Below are positions 21,841-33,007 of a DNA stretch of 64,000 nucleotides, in pieces. The stretch is from Hygrophila difformis (Eukaryota; Streptophyta; Magnoliopsida; Lamiales; Acanthaceae): contig JAOANR010000006.1 of the NCBI GenBank assembly GCA_030278955.1, forward strand, positions 24,311,763-24,375,762, written 5' to 3'. Every line of letters begins with the position of its first letter. Position 1 is the stretch's first letter. Made by a program: the position numbers and the translations under genes. Under the pieces are notes generated by a model that had not been told where the DNA came from, searched no databases, and saw nothing but the letters and a program-made list of their open reading frames with translations.

Positions 21841-22199
21841 TATGAAGTAATAATAAATTGTATATTTAGCAATGACAAATGCATAATGATTATATATATA
21901 TTCGAAAGGGGGTTTATATGATAATATAATTTAATTATTTTTAAAACTAACAATGAAATCATATTATATCGTATTATTTAGCTTGTGTGGCTTGTACCTA
22001 AAATATCAATAAAAATATATTTACATAAAAATAATTTAGAATTCTAAATAAATTTGAAATTTAGTAGATGTTATCCAAAAAAATTTTAAAATTCCATAAG
22101 TTGGAAATTTCCTATATTTTAAACCGAAAATTGAGATTTTCGTATACACATTAATATATCTTTGAAAATAAATAAATAAATAAATAAATAACAAAAATC

Positions 22200-22642
22200 T
22201 AATTGAGGTGGTGGGGTTTAGCGATTAAAGTGAGAAGAGTATTTGTGTTTCAAATTCTAATGAATTTTGACACTATTTATTATTTAACTTTGACTTAGTG
22301 TTATAGTAATGATTTAGTTAGAGATAAAATATTCAAGTGTGGTCTTGTTGGAATCGTATAGGTGTCTAGTTTCAGAATATATATTTTATACAATTTTTAT
22401 TTGTACCCATTTTGAAATAATAAGAATTAAAGAAATGCAAGTGACTTTGTATAAAAAATAAAAAGTGTTTTGGAATTTGTGCATAATAGTAAAAATGATT
22501 AATTTTAATAGGATTTGAAAATAATTAAAATTTTAATCATATTTATATTAATTTAATTTATCTAAAAATAAAAAGTGGGCCAAATTTCGTTGTAAACCCC
22601 AAAAGAGATACGAGCCAACTTTCGTGTGACAGAGGGAGTAAA
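22200..22642 (+). mobile_element. Stowaway-like MITE (family C, left end lost)
   Basis: The interior matches the intact 442-bp copy at 46294-46735 ('tgtggtcttgttggaatcgt', 'ccccaaaa') and it ends 'agagggagta'. The left terminal repeat is not recognisable. Confidence 0.55.
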
Positions 22643-22972
22643 TTATTAAAACTTGAGAGATAAACTCACTTTATAAAAAATACAAAAATCTATATGAAAA
22701 TCTAAGTTGAGAAAACTCACTTTAAATCTAAATTTAATAAATAAAAAATACAAATATCTATGAAAATCGGAAATTTAGAATTGAGACATTACATTAAATA
22801 TTGACTTGATTGACAACTAATGATTTTAATAATAGTATATAGATTGTCAACACTTTTTTTTATAAAACCAATTTTTAATTTACTATCATACCCTTATTAA
22901 TACTGAACATCCAACAATTGTACTCCCTCCGTTTCTAAATAAGTGTAACATAAAGAAATGTCACGAGATTTA

Positions 22973-23332
22973 TGGAGGTGTATTGGGTTGAGACTCTATA
23001 TGATTTTTTTGACTTTGAAAGTTGGGGTGTATTTAATTTAGATTTTAAAAAGACTTTAAAAATCTAGGTGTATTCAATTCAGATTTTAAAAAGTCTTTAA
23101 AAATCTAGAGATATTCAATATGTATTCAACACTCTATGCATTTTAATTCTTTATAGATTTTAATGGATTCTTTTAAAAATTATAACTATACGAAATCTCT
23201 CTAAAATCAACCAGATTCTTCATGGATTCTATACAAATCAATCAACTCTACGTGGAGTCTATGGACTTTTTAAATCCACCGGCTTTTTCAAGTTCATAAA
23301 AATCTAATAAAATCTCAAACCAATACACCCCC
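22973..23332. mobile_element. Tourist-like (PIF/Harbinger) MITE
   Basis: The ends are inverted repeats (GGAGGTGTATTGGGTTGAGA left; GGGGGTGTATTGGTTTGAGA from the right) and the flanking triplet TTA is duplicated (22970-22972 and 23333-23335). It appears to sit inside a short Stowaway-type sequence (tactccctccgtttc at 22921 to gaagta at about 23342). Confidence 0.7.
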
Positions 23333-23461
23333 TTAATGCAAGGAAGTACTTTAGTGGAAGCCTTTGTCCTTTAAAACATTCTATATATGGTAATATAACA
23401 TTTATTATGAAATATCAAAAAAAGAAAGTGTTATACTTCAAAAAAATATTATATATATATA

Positions 23462-23720
23462 CTAACTCCGTTCCTTTTTAAATGACACGTTTTGACTTTT
23501 GTTACTGTTCATTAAGTAGGTTTGACTCGACTTTTTAATACAATTATATAAGATAAAATATAGTCAAGTGAGATCTTGTTGGATTGTCTAATCGCATACA
23601 TTTAGAATATCAAATTTTCATAATATTTACTTGTATGGAATTTGAGTTATTACGGATTAAAAATGTGTATTGGATTGTATTAAATGTGGGTTCGTAGCAC
23701 TTATTTAGGAATGGAGGAAG
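23462..23720 (+). mobile_element. Stowaway-like MITE (family A) upstream of the kinase gene
   Basis: Left end CTAACTCCGTTCC, right end ATGGAGGAAG with TA following. It shares the 'gatcttgttggatt' core with the other copies. It ends 150 bp upstream of the kinase start codon, so it lies in the promoter or 5' UTR. Confidence 0.65.
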
Positions 23721-23869
23721 TATATGGTAATGTAATATGAAATGTTCACAGCCCTTTAAGGCCAGCAGGGAACCAAAGCCAGACAAGTTGTCTCCACTTG
23801 TTCTTGGATCATCATCAATCTGTACTGTGCTCAAGCCGAATTTCGATCGACGCGGCGTAGTGTATTGCA

Positions 23870-26800
23870 ATGGAGGTTTCATTCTTTTCCACCACCTGCA
23901 GGCCTCTCAACCACTCTCCTTTAGGTGCGCCGACCGTATTTATTAATGCTTTTGTTTGATCCGATTTCGAAGTTCCCCCCCAATTCTCTGATTAGGTTTT
24001 TGATTGGTTTTGAGCAAATATTTTGTGAATGTTCTTTTATGCCTTTCATTTGATACGCTTTCTCCCATTTGTGCTTATTCATTTTTCAATTCGCGGATTA
24101 ATTCCACGATCAAGCGCAGTGATTGTTTTACTTGGATATAGCCGCATTGCTTCTGGAGCGGACAAGTTTGTGCAAATGGAATCGGGTTCACCTCTTACCG
24201 ACAAAGAGAGCGTTGATACCTTTATTGGGTCAATCTGGAAGGTTGAATTGGAAGCAAAATCACTCACAGGTTTGTTTTTCTGTCAGGTGGCGTGAACCAC
24301 TCTTATGACAAACTCAAATTTTGTACATTTTCTGATGTTTGTTTCCACATTTCATTCATTTATGGTGTATGCTTTTCCTGCTAGTTTTTTTGGACGTTTC
24401 TTTTGAGTTGATACTGGAGATGTCGATATATTTTATCAGGTTTTATGTTGTCAATTGAAGGAAATTCCAATCATAGAGGCAGGGTATGCTATCTCACCGA
24501 CTCCTAATATTTATAGCTGGCATTGTTCATTGGCATTGCTATTCGATTTAGTATTTTTATTTTTAATTTTTAATTTTTTTTTTAAAAATTTTCCTTTTGG
24601 GTTATTGTACACAAATCTGGATTTAGGGTATATGGGTTTCTTTTCATGGCTCCTGTTGGGCTACTCTAGTACCTAGATCAAGTAGTATGTGGCTTGTCTT
24701 CTGTATGATGTTTTCTTCCCTGTATATGTATGTTTCCTTCGCTCTGAAAAGTTTAATAATCCTGTCAGGTCCATGGAAGAAATATACGATACCTTAGCAG
24801 CGCGGATTGTCCCCACTGTAGCAGCTGAGTCAAATCCCCAGTACAAGTGAGTTTGTGATCATTATCTGGAAAGAAATATTGAAGATTCATCTTATATATT
24901 GAAATGATCTGGATGGTATCTGCTGACTCGTTTAAGCTAGGTCAACTTCCTGTATTGCATTTCTTGTTAAGTACGTTCTTTAAATAATTTAATTAAGGTT
25001 TGATACTCAAAATGCCATAAGCTGCCTCATTTAAGAGAAATGGTCCTTGTATTTGTACAGGCTGCAGTAAATTTGCCATTATCAGGAAAATGCAGCAGCA
25101 TTTTTGAGCCACTTCATTGAATTTGAAAAACTGTAAAACTCTACTTAGATGTTCAAATTATGATATTTCAAATTCAAATTTCTAAGAGTGTCAAAACAAG
25201 TTCAGAAATGTTTCCTGATAGAAGGAATATCTTCTTTCCATATATTTGTGATTTACATTAACTTCAGTCTTGACTCAACTTACAGGCATATTTTTGGTTT
25301 ATGTGGGCCACCTGGTGCTGGAAAGAGCACTCTTGCATCCGAGGTTGCTAGCCGCGTAAACAAGTTGTGGACCCACAAGTCTTCGTTTGTTGATTATCAA
25401 GTTGAATCTCCATCAGTTGCGACTGTGCTTCCCATGGATGGATTCCATCTCTATCGTCATCAATTAGATGCAATGGAGGTTAAATCATTGTAAACATAAA
25501 TATATAGAACTATTGAAGTTGCATATTAAACATTTTTGTTGTAATAAACATTTGGTGTTCTGATTATTTGATGTTTGTTCCCCCAAGGATCCAGAGGAAG
25601 CTCATGCAAGAAGAGGAGGTGAGGTCGTCTTAATAATAATAATACTAATATTTTTGCCCCTCTTTGATTCAGAAGTGTAATATATGTATATATATATACA
25701 CACACATACTATTTTGATTCAGCTCCTTGGACTTTTGACCCTAAACGACTTTTGAGTTGCCTAACAAATTTGCGAAATGAGGTAATCATTGACTTTCTAT
25801 CTTTCTCTTTTCCCCCTTCTTTCCAATTAATAACATTGGACAGAGCATGCAATAGTTACCTTTAGTAACTTGGCGTTTTTTTCTTTTTGGTTGTATACTG
25901 TATCTAATAGATGCTCTCTCATTTATTATTGCATACCAATTCATGCGTACATGTTCTGCTTAAGTACATGAGTTTTTTGCTTTAACCTACAGGGATATGT
26001 GTATGCCCCTTCTTTTGACCATGGTGTTGGAGATCCTATTGAAGATGACATCTTTGTGAGCACTGAGTAAGTAGCAAATGTTCATTACATGATGGCCATA
26101 GTGTGCTGGAATGCTGTGTAGAGAAGTTTTATTAATTAATGATTAGTTTCTGTATCTGCATATATGCATTCTTCAATTATCAATTACCCACAAACACTGT
26201 TCTATGTTAAAGATCACCCAGCTTTTTGAAGTGGCTGTCCCGTTTATTTTCAAGTTTCAACATTTCTTGTTTAATCTCCAAGAGTACACCAACTACCTGG
26301 GCTTAAAGTAAACTCATTCTATTGCTGGATAATATGGTTTGTGCCCCGTGAGTAACTTCAGAAATTGTAATAACCATAACAAGCATTCTGCTGTGCAAGC
26401 TTACAATTTACTATTCTATCAGTTTTGTGTTGCTAAACTTCTGCTTGTTGCAGGCACAAAGTATTGATATTATTGGTATTATTATTATTATCCAGAAGTA
26501 AATTATATATTTTTCTTTATTTGTGATTTACTATTCTGCTGTGCAAGCATAAAATTTACTATTCTATTAGTTTTGCGTTGCTAAACTTCTGCTTGCTGCA
26601 GGCACAAAGTAGTGATAGTTGAAGGTAACTACTTGCTTTTGGATGAAGATGTGTGGAGGGATGTCTCCTCCATATTTGATGAGAAGTGGTAACATACATC
26701 TTCTGATTCTTGTATTGTTCACTGCAAAATCAACAACTGATATCCTTGATTATACTCTGTTAAGATATAGGCATACGGTTTAGTACTACCTCCCTCTCTT

Positions 26801-27514
26801 TTTACTTTTTACTCCTTCCTTTTTGGACTGTTTTGAAGTAGGGCATATTTGGTAACTTTCTTTCTCCGTCTACTAAATAAAATACTCCCATTCTCCTGTT
26901 TCCTTTAATCCCATGACTAACCCAAATATAATACCTAAAGCGAAATGGAGGAAGAATTTGGGAGAGGTTTACTTTAACTTGACTCCTTTTCTGAATATGC
27001 TCCTTCGGGTTTAATGCGGCACATTTCTTTTGCTAATGATATGTTATTGGTTGAGGATAACTACAGACACAAAATTATTTCACCATATTATACTTTATTT
27101 TCCAGGTTCATTGATGTTGATATTGAGAAGGCAATGGAAAGGGTACGAAGAAGACATATAGCCACAGGTAAATGGACCTCAAGCATTTTTTGTGATAACT
27201 GATGGATATAAATAAACTGATGGATATAAATAAAGCTTCTCGGTGTCAAATGCTGCTGCTGAAATATTTTCCTTTGGGGGTGTAGGGAAGGCTGCTGATG
27301 TTGCTAAATGGCGGGTAAATGCTCATTGACCTTTTTTTTTCCTTATAAATCTGATCAATCTTAATTTCTCGAGTGCGTGACTAAATTCAATAAAATGGTT
27401 TCTTTTTAATCCATTCTGCAGATTGACTACAACGACCGACCAAATGCTGAGCTGATAATGAAGTCCAAGGATAAAGCAGATCTGATAATAAAATCAGTCG
27501 ACTTCATGAGGTGA
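23870..27514 (+). CDS. P-loop kinase, uridine kinase/phosphoribulokinase family (12 exons, 310 aa)
   Basis: Exons: 23870-23924, 24142-24269, 24440-24483, 24769-24846, 25286-25478, 25588-25618, 25723-25781, 25993-26066, 26602-26688, 27106-27167, 27286-27314, 27422-27514; all GT-AG, frame closed. Walker A is GPPGAGKST at residues 109-117. Family signatures follow: PMDGFHLYR, ARRGAPWTFD, PSFDHGVGDP, VVIVEGNYLLL, WFIDVD and RRRHIATGK. This set marks the plant relatives of YFH7/YggC and resembles Arabidopsis At1g03030 from memory. The true substrate is uncertain; transfer of ATP phosphate to a small metabolite is inferred from the fold. The first ~60 residues are rich in S, T, R and L with no acids near the start, like a plastid transit peptide. 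The first three exons are the least certain. Intron 8 contains a duplicated acceptor region. Confidence 0.85.
26385..26617 (+). repeat. Duplicated 3' splice site in kinase intron 8
   Basis: About 85 bp (26385-26469) recur at 26533-26617, offset 148 bp. The duplicated piece covers the end of intron 8, its CAG acceptor and the first bases of exon 9 ('gcaggcacaaagta'). Only the second copy continues into the conserved VVIVEGNYLLL coding sequence. Confidence 0.85.
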
Positions 27515-27961
27515 TTTTGTGATGATATATGCAGAGATGGGATGTCTAGCTATATTGCATATGCATGTATGGATAATAGAAATTCAATAATAATACTTGT
27601 GAATGCAATCTCTTTAAAGTCCTTGGCAGTTGAATTAGGGCGTCCCATGCTAGAATTTATTGAGAGTCAATGAATGAAGTAGATAAACTGAAGAATAGAA
27701 ATGCATAGTTTGATGATCTTCCAACTTCATCTTATTATAAAGTAGGTGTCTTGTAATAATAACATCAAGGAGAACATGTGCCTGCATATATGCTAACTAC
27801 ACAATCACAGCCGTAGTCGAAAATTACTTAATTAAAAATATCACTAAAATGGAGGACATTCACAATCCATCATCCTGCTCAATCAATCTCTTCCCTTGTT
27901 CAGCAAGACTCCCTGAGATCAAAGGAGCAGGCTGTGGTTGAAATTTTTCTCGAATGCTCTT
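27515..27961. other. Convergent intergenic region (kinase / Aux/IAA)
   Basis: 447 bp between two stop codons on opposite strands. It must hold the 3' UTRs of both genes. No other coding signal is seen. Confidence 0.8.
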
Positions 27962-29126
27962 TTAACTTCGATTCTTGCATTTCCCCATAGCTCTTGGTGC
28001 TATCAACACGCATAAAAGATACAAAATAGGTCAAGAATCGAGAAAATATGGATCGAGTAAAACAGAAAGTTGGGTTGTAGATTTTCTTTGCTTACCAAGC
28101 CCTTTTGCGTTGGCTCCTTTCATTATCCTTAGGCGCTTGCACGATTCAACAAACATCCTAGTTTTACAGACAAATACATTGAATCCGTAAGTTACTTTTC
28201 AATATTTGATATCCTAGATGAAATTACTAGTATTTGTTTTCATGTTTAATATACTTACTCCCATGGGACATCCCCAACAAGCATCCAGTCTCCATCCCTA
28301 TCTTCATATGTAGGCACATACTCGGAGCCGTTTACCAAATCAATCACTTTGCTTTCATTCATGAAATCTACCGTTCTTCCTTGGGCGTCAGAATTACAAT
28401 TGCCTTCACAGAAGTTTAATCACACGATCAGAAGAATTCTTCACTTTTTGGGTAAGATCGAGTAGTGTTAGGGTAGTTAGTAGTTACCCGCTGTGGTAAA
28501 GGAACCGAACATTTTGGCCAATGCTTCAGAGAGCTCCTGGTATGTTTTGTACATCTTCAGGTCTACTTTCCGGAGGTACGGCGCACCTTCCATGCTCACC
28601 TTCACGAAGGCGGCAGCAGCAGCGGCATTGGCGGTGGTGCCATCTTTCTCATCCGAGTTGCTTCTCTGGTGGTGCACCGTCGTCGTAGCGTTGATCTTCC
28701 GGAAGGATCGGACTGGCGGCCATCCCACTGCCTGCACTCTGCGTTATTCACAAAAATAAAATCGCTAATAAATACCCCCTTCCTCGCCGTCGGTTGAATT
28801 TCAGTCCAAAAATGGGGGAACCGAGCATGGAGTAGACTGAAAGGAGGAATGAATCAAACTTACTTGGCGGGAGACTTAACGGCATAATTAGGGCAAGGTC
28901 GGCAGTTATTCTTCTGCCGAATATCTTCACCAAAATTGGAATTGTCCGCCTCCTGTGAAGATAAATTGAGCTTCAAATCCGTAGTTTCAGCATATCCTCG
29001 TTTTCCATAACTAGCACCACCACCACCGGGCTTTCCCGGTTCACAAGGGAATCCAATTCCGAGCCTGAGCTCAGTCTCGGCAAACCCTAAATTGTGACAG
29101 CTTCCATGTTCTTCGGACTTGAGCAT
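27962..29126 (-). CDS. Aux/IAA auxin-response repressor (5 exons, 252 aa)
   Basis: Exons (minus strand): 29126-28864, 28738-28488, 28403-28259, 28157-28096, 27999-27962; all introns GT-AG and the frame closes. Domain I (EAR) is TELRLGI at residues 18-24, with a second LxLxL (LKLNL, 51-55). A KR pair at 42-43 is part of a bipartite nuclear signal. Domain II, the TIR1/AFB degron, is VGWPPVRS at 92-99. Domains III/IV (PB1) run from residue 132, with VDLKMY, then [16 protein letters not shown] and CKRLRIMKG. The C-terminus [14 protein letters not shown] is typical of the IAA7/14/16/17 clade. The protein binds ARF activators and TOPLESS and is degraded when auxin bridges it to SCF-TIR1. Oddities: domain I reads LRLGI rather than LRLGL, followed by FPCEPG, and six alanines precede domain III. 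Confidence 0.94.
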
Positions 29127-29407
29127 GGTGCCGAGTGCCGAAATCGGAATGGTTGGAGTAGAAGAAAATGGCGAAGGAAAAAGGTGGAGAATGGAAGAAA
29201 ATCAGAATGGAAATGGGGAATGTGAAAATGATACGTGAATGGAATAGGAGAATGTGTATTGATGAAATTGGGAAAGGCAGGAAAAAAGTGAGGGGAGAAT
29301 GTGTTTGGGCGGAACGGGGTGGGCATTGGCAAGGCATAACAACTGTGGTCACTCACAGTCATGACTCATGAGGGGCTACACTACAGCTGTACTCTACGGA
29401 GAAGGCG

Positions 29408-29415
29408 ACACGTGG
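29408..29415. promoter_or_regulatory. G-box/ABRE-type element upstream of Aux/IAA
   Basis: ACACGTGG, about 280 bp upstream of the start codon, contains the CACGTG core bound by bZIP and bHLH factors. I saw no clear TGTCTC auxin-response element nearby. Motif match only. Confidence 0.3.
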
Positions 29416-29502
29416 ACCAGTAATGATCTCTTGCTGCCGTGGGCCCTCCTTGCCACGCTCACTTTAATTTCAACATACATATCTACAATACTGCATTTAT
29501 TA

Positions 29503-29814
29503 GGCCATTCACAAAACAGACCAACCGGAGACCCTAGTTTAAGTAAATACTAGTACTACTATAACATTAAAATATTTATTAATAATAAGACTTTTTTTTA
29601 AAAAAAAAAATGAGTGTCAATGTTTTTTTTTTTTAAAAAAAAATATATTTTTTTCTTCAATAGATGTGAAAAATTAAATAAAAAAATAAATGGCTAGTTT
29701 GGTCATATTTAAAAAAAGAAAAAAAGGAAAAAAATTAATATTATAATAAAAAAATAAAATTTATTAAAACTTATTGATAAATTTTGAGTTCTTTGCACCC
29801 TATTGTGGATGCCC
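29503..29814. mobile_element. Tourist-like (PIF/Harbinger) MITE
   Basis: Ends GGCCATTCACAA and (complement) GGGCATCCACAAT, flanked by TTA on both sides (29500-29502 and 29815-29817). AT-rich, 312 bp, about 375 bp upstream of the Aux/IAA start. Confidence 0.65.
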
Positions 29815-29817
29815 TTA

Positions 29818-30533
29818 GCATCCTGCTTTACTCTTTTTATTATTATTTCTTGCAATTTGGTTAGGATATACTCTAGTGTAGTATATTACTTTAAAGTTTA
29901 AACTACTTAACAAACTGGATGGAAGACAATAATTAATTAATTAATTAATTAACATTTTATATTTTTATGTCATGTCATAATAAAAAAGATACTTTATGAT
30001 TATGGATTATACATATGTGACAAATTGAACCATTGCTATAAGTATATATATTTTTAATTAAGAGAGCGATAGATTTATTATATAAACAGATTGTTTTTAA
30101 TTACTACACAGCACTACTATAAGAATTCTTTTTCATTTAGATTAATAAAAAAATTGTATAAACAATTTGTTACTAGACTACTAGTGTTTAAAAATGTACA
30201 GGAGTTAAAGGATTTAAATTTTAAACAGAAAAAATTATTAATTTGGGGACCAATTTTATCGTTAACTCTTTACTTACTCTCAACACTTTTTCAAAATAAA
30301 TGGGTGTTTGTGTATATGTATATATATCTAGGTGTGCTGCTTCAGAAATGGTAAATAGTCCCATGTCAAGAACAAAAAAAATAATTTAAGAATGTAGTTT
30401 AAAACAAATTTGTCTCAGAATCTTCTTCTTCTTTTTTTAATTGGGTTTTCATAATTATTTTTTTTAAAAAAAAAATGACCGGGCACTACATGGGGCTATT
30501 TTTTTTATTTCATATTTTTTTACGAAACCATCG
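29818..30533. other. AT-rich gene-free spacer
   Basis: Homopolymer runs and AATT repeats (29932-29950). The open frame at 30091-30354 is AT-rich and resembles nothing. The last five bases (CATCG) are the TSD of the Copia element. Confidence 0.6.
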
Positions 30534-31383
30534 TGTTGGTCCCAGATTACGTAAAATCTTGGATTTAGCGCGGTCGTCGAGCAGTAGTTAAAACGACGTG
30601 TGAACGATAGTGAGTGTGTGAATCAGAGTGTGCAAATCAGTGTAATGCAGCAGAAAGTAAAGACACGTGATTTGGTAACCCAGTTCGGCCTTCGGCCTAC
30701 GTCTGGGGGATTCCAATCCAGGCGACGTATACTAAATACTCAAGAAATCCTAGACCTAGAAGACTCACAAACAACCAATTCAAACTCTAAAGCAACACTT
30801 CCCTGTTTGCAGACAGACCGTAGTCGCGACTCCCCCACAACTACGTCTCCGGACGATCCTGTCCAATTTGAATCCTCTGGTTGTTCAGGCTTCAAGAACC
30901 ATGGCTTCTTGGCATAGCAGTCTTCCTGAATCCATCTCCATCAATCTTTGAGCGCTTCTTCCAAAAGCCTCTTCAATCGGGTGTAGAGAAGATTTCTCCA
31001 ACAAGAACACTTGTTGAATCACAGAAAATCTAACCTCGTGTATACAGAATAATCTTCTAAGAAGTAGAACGAACACAAGGAATTTCTAACTCTCTCTCAA
31101 AGAATAGAACTAGTGAATCTTGGAGAGAAATAATCGATTAGTGTGTGTAAAGTGTGTAAAATGTGTAAAATTACAACTCAATAAACTCTAAACTTATTTA
31201 CAGAAAGTCTAGACACATATATATACTCAGAGACGCGAATTAGATCAGTCTGAGTCGGTTAAAACGCGCACACAGATCAGGTAACTGTCGCGCATGACTA
31301 ACAGTAACTGCTTCGGTCGTTCTGTCGTAGTTTCAACAACCATGGAACTACTAAATCTGCACAAGAGCACGTTAATAACAACA
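30534..31383 (-). repeat. 3' LTR of the Copia element
   Basis: 850 bp. On the minus strand it starts TGTTGTTATTAACG and ends GGGACCAACA. It differs from the 5' LTR at about three sites (near 31134, 31138 and 31265). Open frames of 105 and 63 codons inside occur identically in both LTRs and are not genes. Confidence 0.95.
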
Positions 31384-31398
31384 ATCTCCCCCACTCTT
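31384..31398 (-). other. Polypurine tract of the Copia element
   Basis: On the minus strand AAGAGTGGGGGAGAT abuts the 3' LTR; it would prime plus-strand DNA synthesis. Confidence 0.85.
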
Positions 31399-31672
31399 GT
31401 GGAGATGATAATTCCATCACCAAATGGTGTTGAAACTATCTAGGTCCAAAGAGTATAAGAGAACATATTAATTGGCTAGTTGTAAATAGCCCCAGGGCTA
31501 TGGAGCAAAGGATTATCCGGGCAGTACCAATCAAAAAGACGGTTGTCGCTACACAATCTCTTTTTCAATTCACTTACAAAGAGGAGTGAACTCATTCGTC
31601 ACGACTATGAACCGTGCCAAAAATTATGATAGTTCAAATCATTTTGATAATAATTAGTTTGATCCGTTTTAT

Positions 31673-31707
31673 CGAGAAGGTCTACGGTTCGAGTCTGTAT
31701 AGCCCTA
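31673..31707 (+). pseudogene. trnV-UAC: Partial plastid trnV-UAC (3' exon)
   Basis: The 35 bases from CGAGAAGGTC to the terminal AGCCCTA match the 3' exon of plastid tRNA-Val(UAC), including the T-loop GGTTCGAGTC, with one C-to-T change in the T/acceptor arm. The 5' exon is absent, so no tRNA can be made. Confidence 0.75.
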
Positions 31708-32196
31708 GAGCCCTTATAAATTTAAATATTAAATAGAAATATTTCTATTAAATTAATAAAAGAATAAATAGAAAATAAAAAAAGAATGAAGAAATGAAAA
31801 TTATACAATTTTTTATTTCAAATCTTCATTCTTTTTTGGTACTTGTAACTGACCGGTTGACAAAGACATTGTTAAGAAAAAGGTGGCTTTTCCCGTGGCC
31901 TGTCGGTAAAACGGTGCCCACCGGGTGGCCTGTCGGTAAAATATCCACCTATCCCAAACACCACTTGAAGAAAAAATTATATGGCAACCTTTGAAATACT
32001 ATAAGTTCTTTAAACCTCTCGTTTTACGAGCAAAAATATAGATTGGACTTACAACATTTATCACTTTGGTTGAACTGGCGAGAACCCAGCGAATGACTAG
32101 AATTTGCCATGCTAATGTGCCTTGGATGATCCACATCTCAGGGTCAGGCGCCGATGAGCACATTGGGGAAGCAGTGAGTGGAGATTCCCCTGCAGA

Positions 32197-32260
32197 GAGC
32201 CGGATGAGGGGAGACCCTCACGTCCGGTTCGGAGGGCGGGGATATCCCGACCCTACTATC
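32197..32260 (+). ncRNA. Group II intron domains V-VI (fragment)
   Basis: The 34 nt at 32197-32230 fold as domain V: GAGCCGGA pairs with TCCGGTTC, with the AGC triad, a GAGGG/CCCTC upper stem and a GAGA (GNRA) loop. A second hairpin, GGGCGGGGA..TCCCGACCC, with a following CTACTAT resembles domain VI and the intron end. The catalytic core upstream is partial. Base content suggests a mitochondrial or plastid intron; the host gene was not identified. Confidence 0.7.
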
Positions 32261-32369
32261 ATTATGCCTTTAGCACTATTAAAGAAGAAAAATCATATAA
32301 AAGAGATTGTCGATCAATATTCAGCAAGAGAGGGAGAAAGTTCAAATAGATCAATTTATCCACTCTGCC

Positions 32370-32665
32370 CCAGCTGACAACTCGACTTCGATTCTTGAAT
32401 AATCCACATCGCTTCTCCTTCTATTGTACCACAAGATTCCCCTTTTCTGTGGACTTTTCTGTGGAAAAGGCCCGTATCAATAATTTTGATTTTACGTATG
32501 GACAATTCCTCAATATCTTGTTGCGAATGAACAAGATATTTTTTTTGTGTGTCGGTAAAAAAAAGCATGCTTTTGGGGGGAGATATACTATTTCATCAAT
32601 CGAGTCACAGGTATCTAACATATTCATACCTAACTATTCTTCACAAAGTGGTGACGAAACGTATA
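32370..32665 (+). pseudogene. ycf2: Fragment of plastid ycf2
   Basis: The frame from about 32373 reads [15 protein letters not shown], then [27 protein letters not shown] and [11 protein letters not shown], and stops matching after GDETY. This is a distinctive internal part of the very large plastid Ycf2 protein, which in plastids belongs to the inner-envelope import motor. About 95 residues out of more than 2,000 are present. The fragment has small losses relative to what I recall of the plastid gene but no internal stop. Confidence 0.88.
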
Positions 32666-33007
32666 CAGAAGAGTCAAAACGATTCAGAAACAACATCCAT
32701 CAAACATTCAGAGTAGAATCACAGTGCAGATATAAAATCATCAGAGCAGATTAAAAAACAAGTAGTTCAGCAGTTATCAGAATTACCTAACTATTACAGA
32801 CCAATAATAGTTCAAATCCAAAAGTTCAGTAATCATTCAGTCAAAAACAGTCATCAAAAACAATCATCATCATCAAAAACATCCATCAATATTGTCCAGC
32901 AATAAAACATCCAAAAATAATAACCAAAGTTTTGAAATATCGTTACCCAGTTGTCATCACTACCAGTCAGTACATCCAACACCATCCATCTCCCCCATGA
33001 TGGAATA

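Larger units (their letters stand above)
21509..22843 (-). mobile_element. Non-autonomous Helitron
   Basis: On the minus strand it starts TCTATATACTATTATT after a host A and ends with a hairpin of the form CTCGTC..GACGG, then CTAG and a host T. Ends match the Helitron at 525-3436. 1.3 kb, no coding sequence, with nested Stowaway elements at 21592-21840 and about 22200-22642. Confidence 0.7.
31430..32665 (+). other. Block of organelle-derived DNA inside the Copia element
   Basis: Three recognisable parts lie next to each other: the 3' exon of plastid trnV-UAC (31673-31707), a group II intron end (32197-32260) and a piece of plastid ycf2 (about 32370-32665). Other parts (31480-31640, 31850-32100) look organellar but I cannot place them. 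These parts are not neighbours in a normal plastid genome, so this is a mosaic. Outer limits are approximate: retroelement-style sequence resumes at about 32667. Confidence 0.75.

Noticed and set aside
24120..24269. Longer exon 2 of the kinase using the cag acceptor at 24119
   Set aside because: It leads to a phase that meets a stop in exon 4 and loses the SMEEIYD continuation; the 24142 start keeps the frame.
30600..31076. 105- and 63-codon open frames, repeated identically at 39907-40383
   Set aside because: They are inside the two LTRs and simply mirror LTR identity.
31850..32000. Possible protein-coding gene (66 codons) near organelle sequence
   Set aside because: Belongs to the organelle-derived mosaic; no recognised product.
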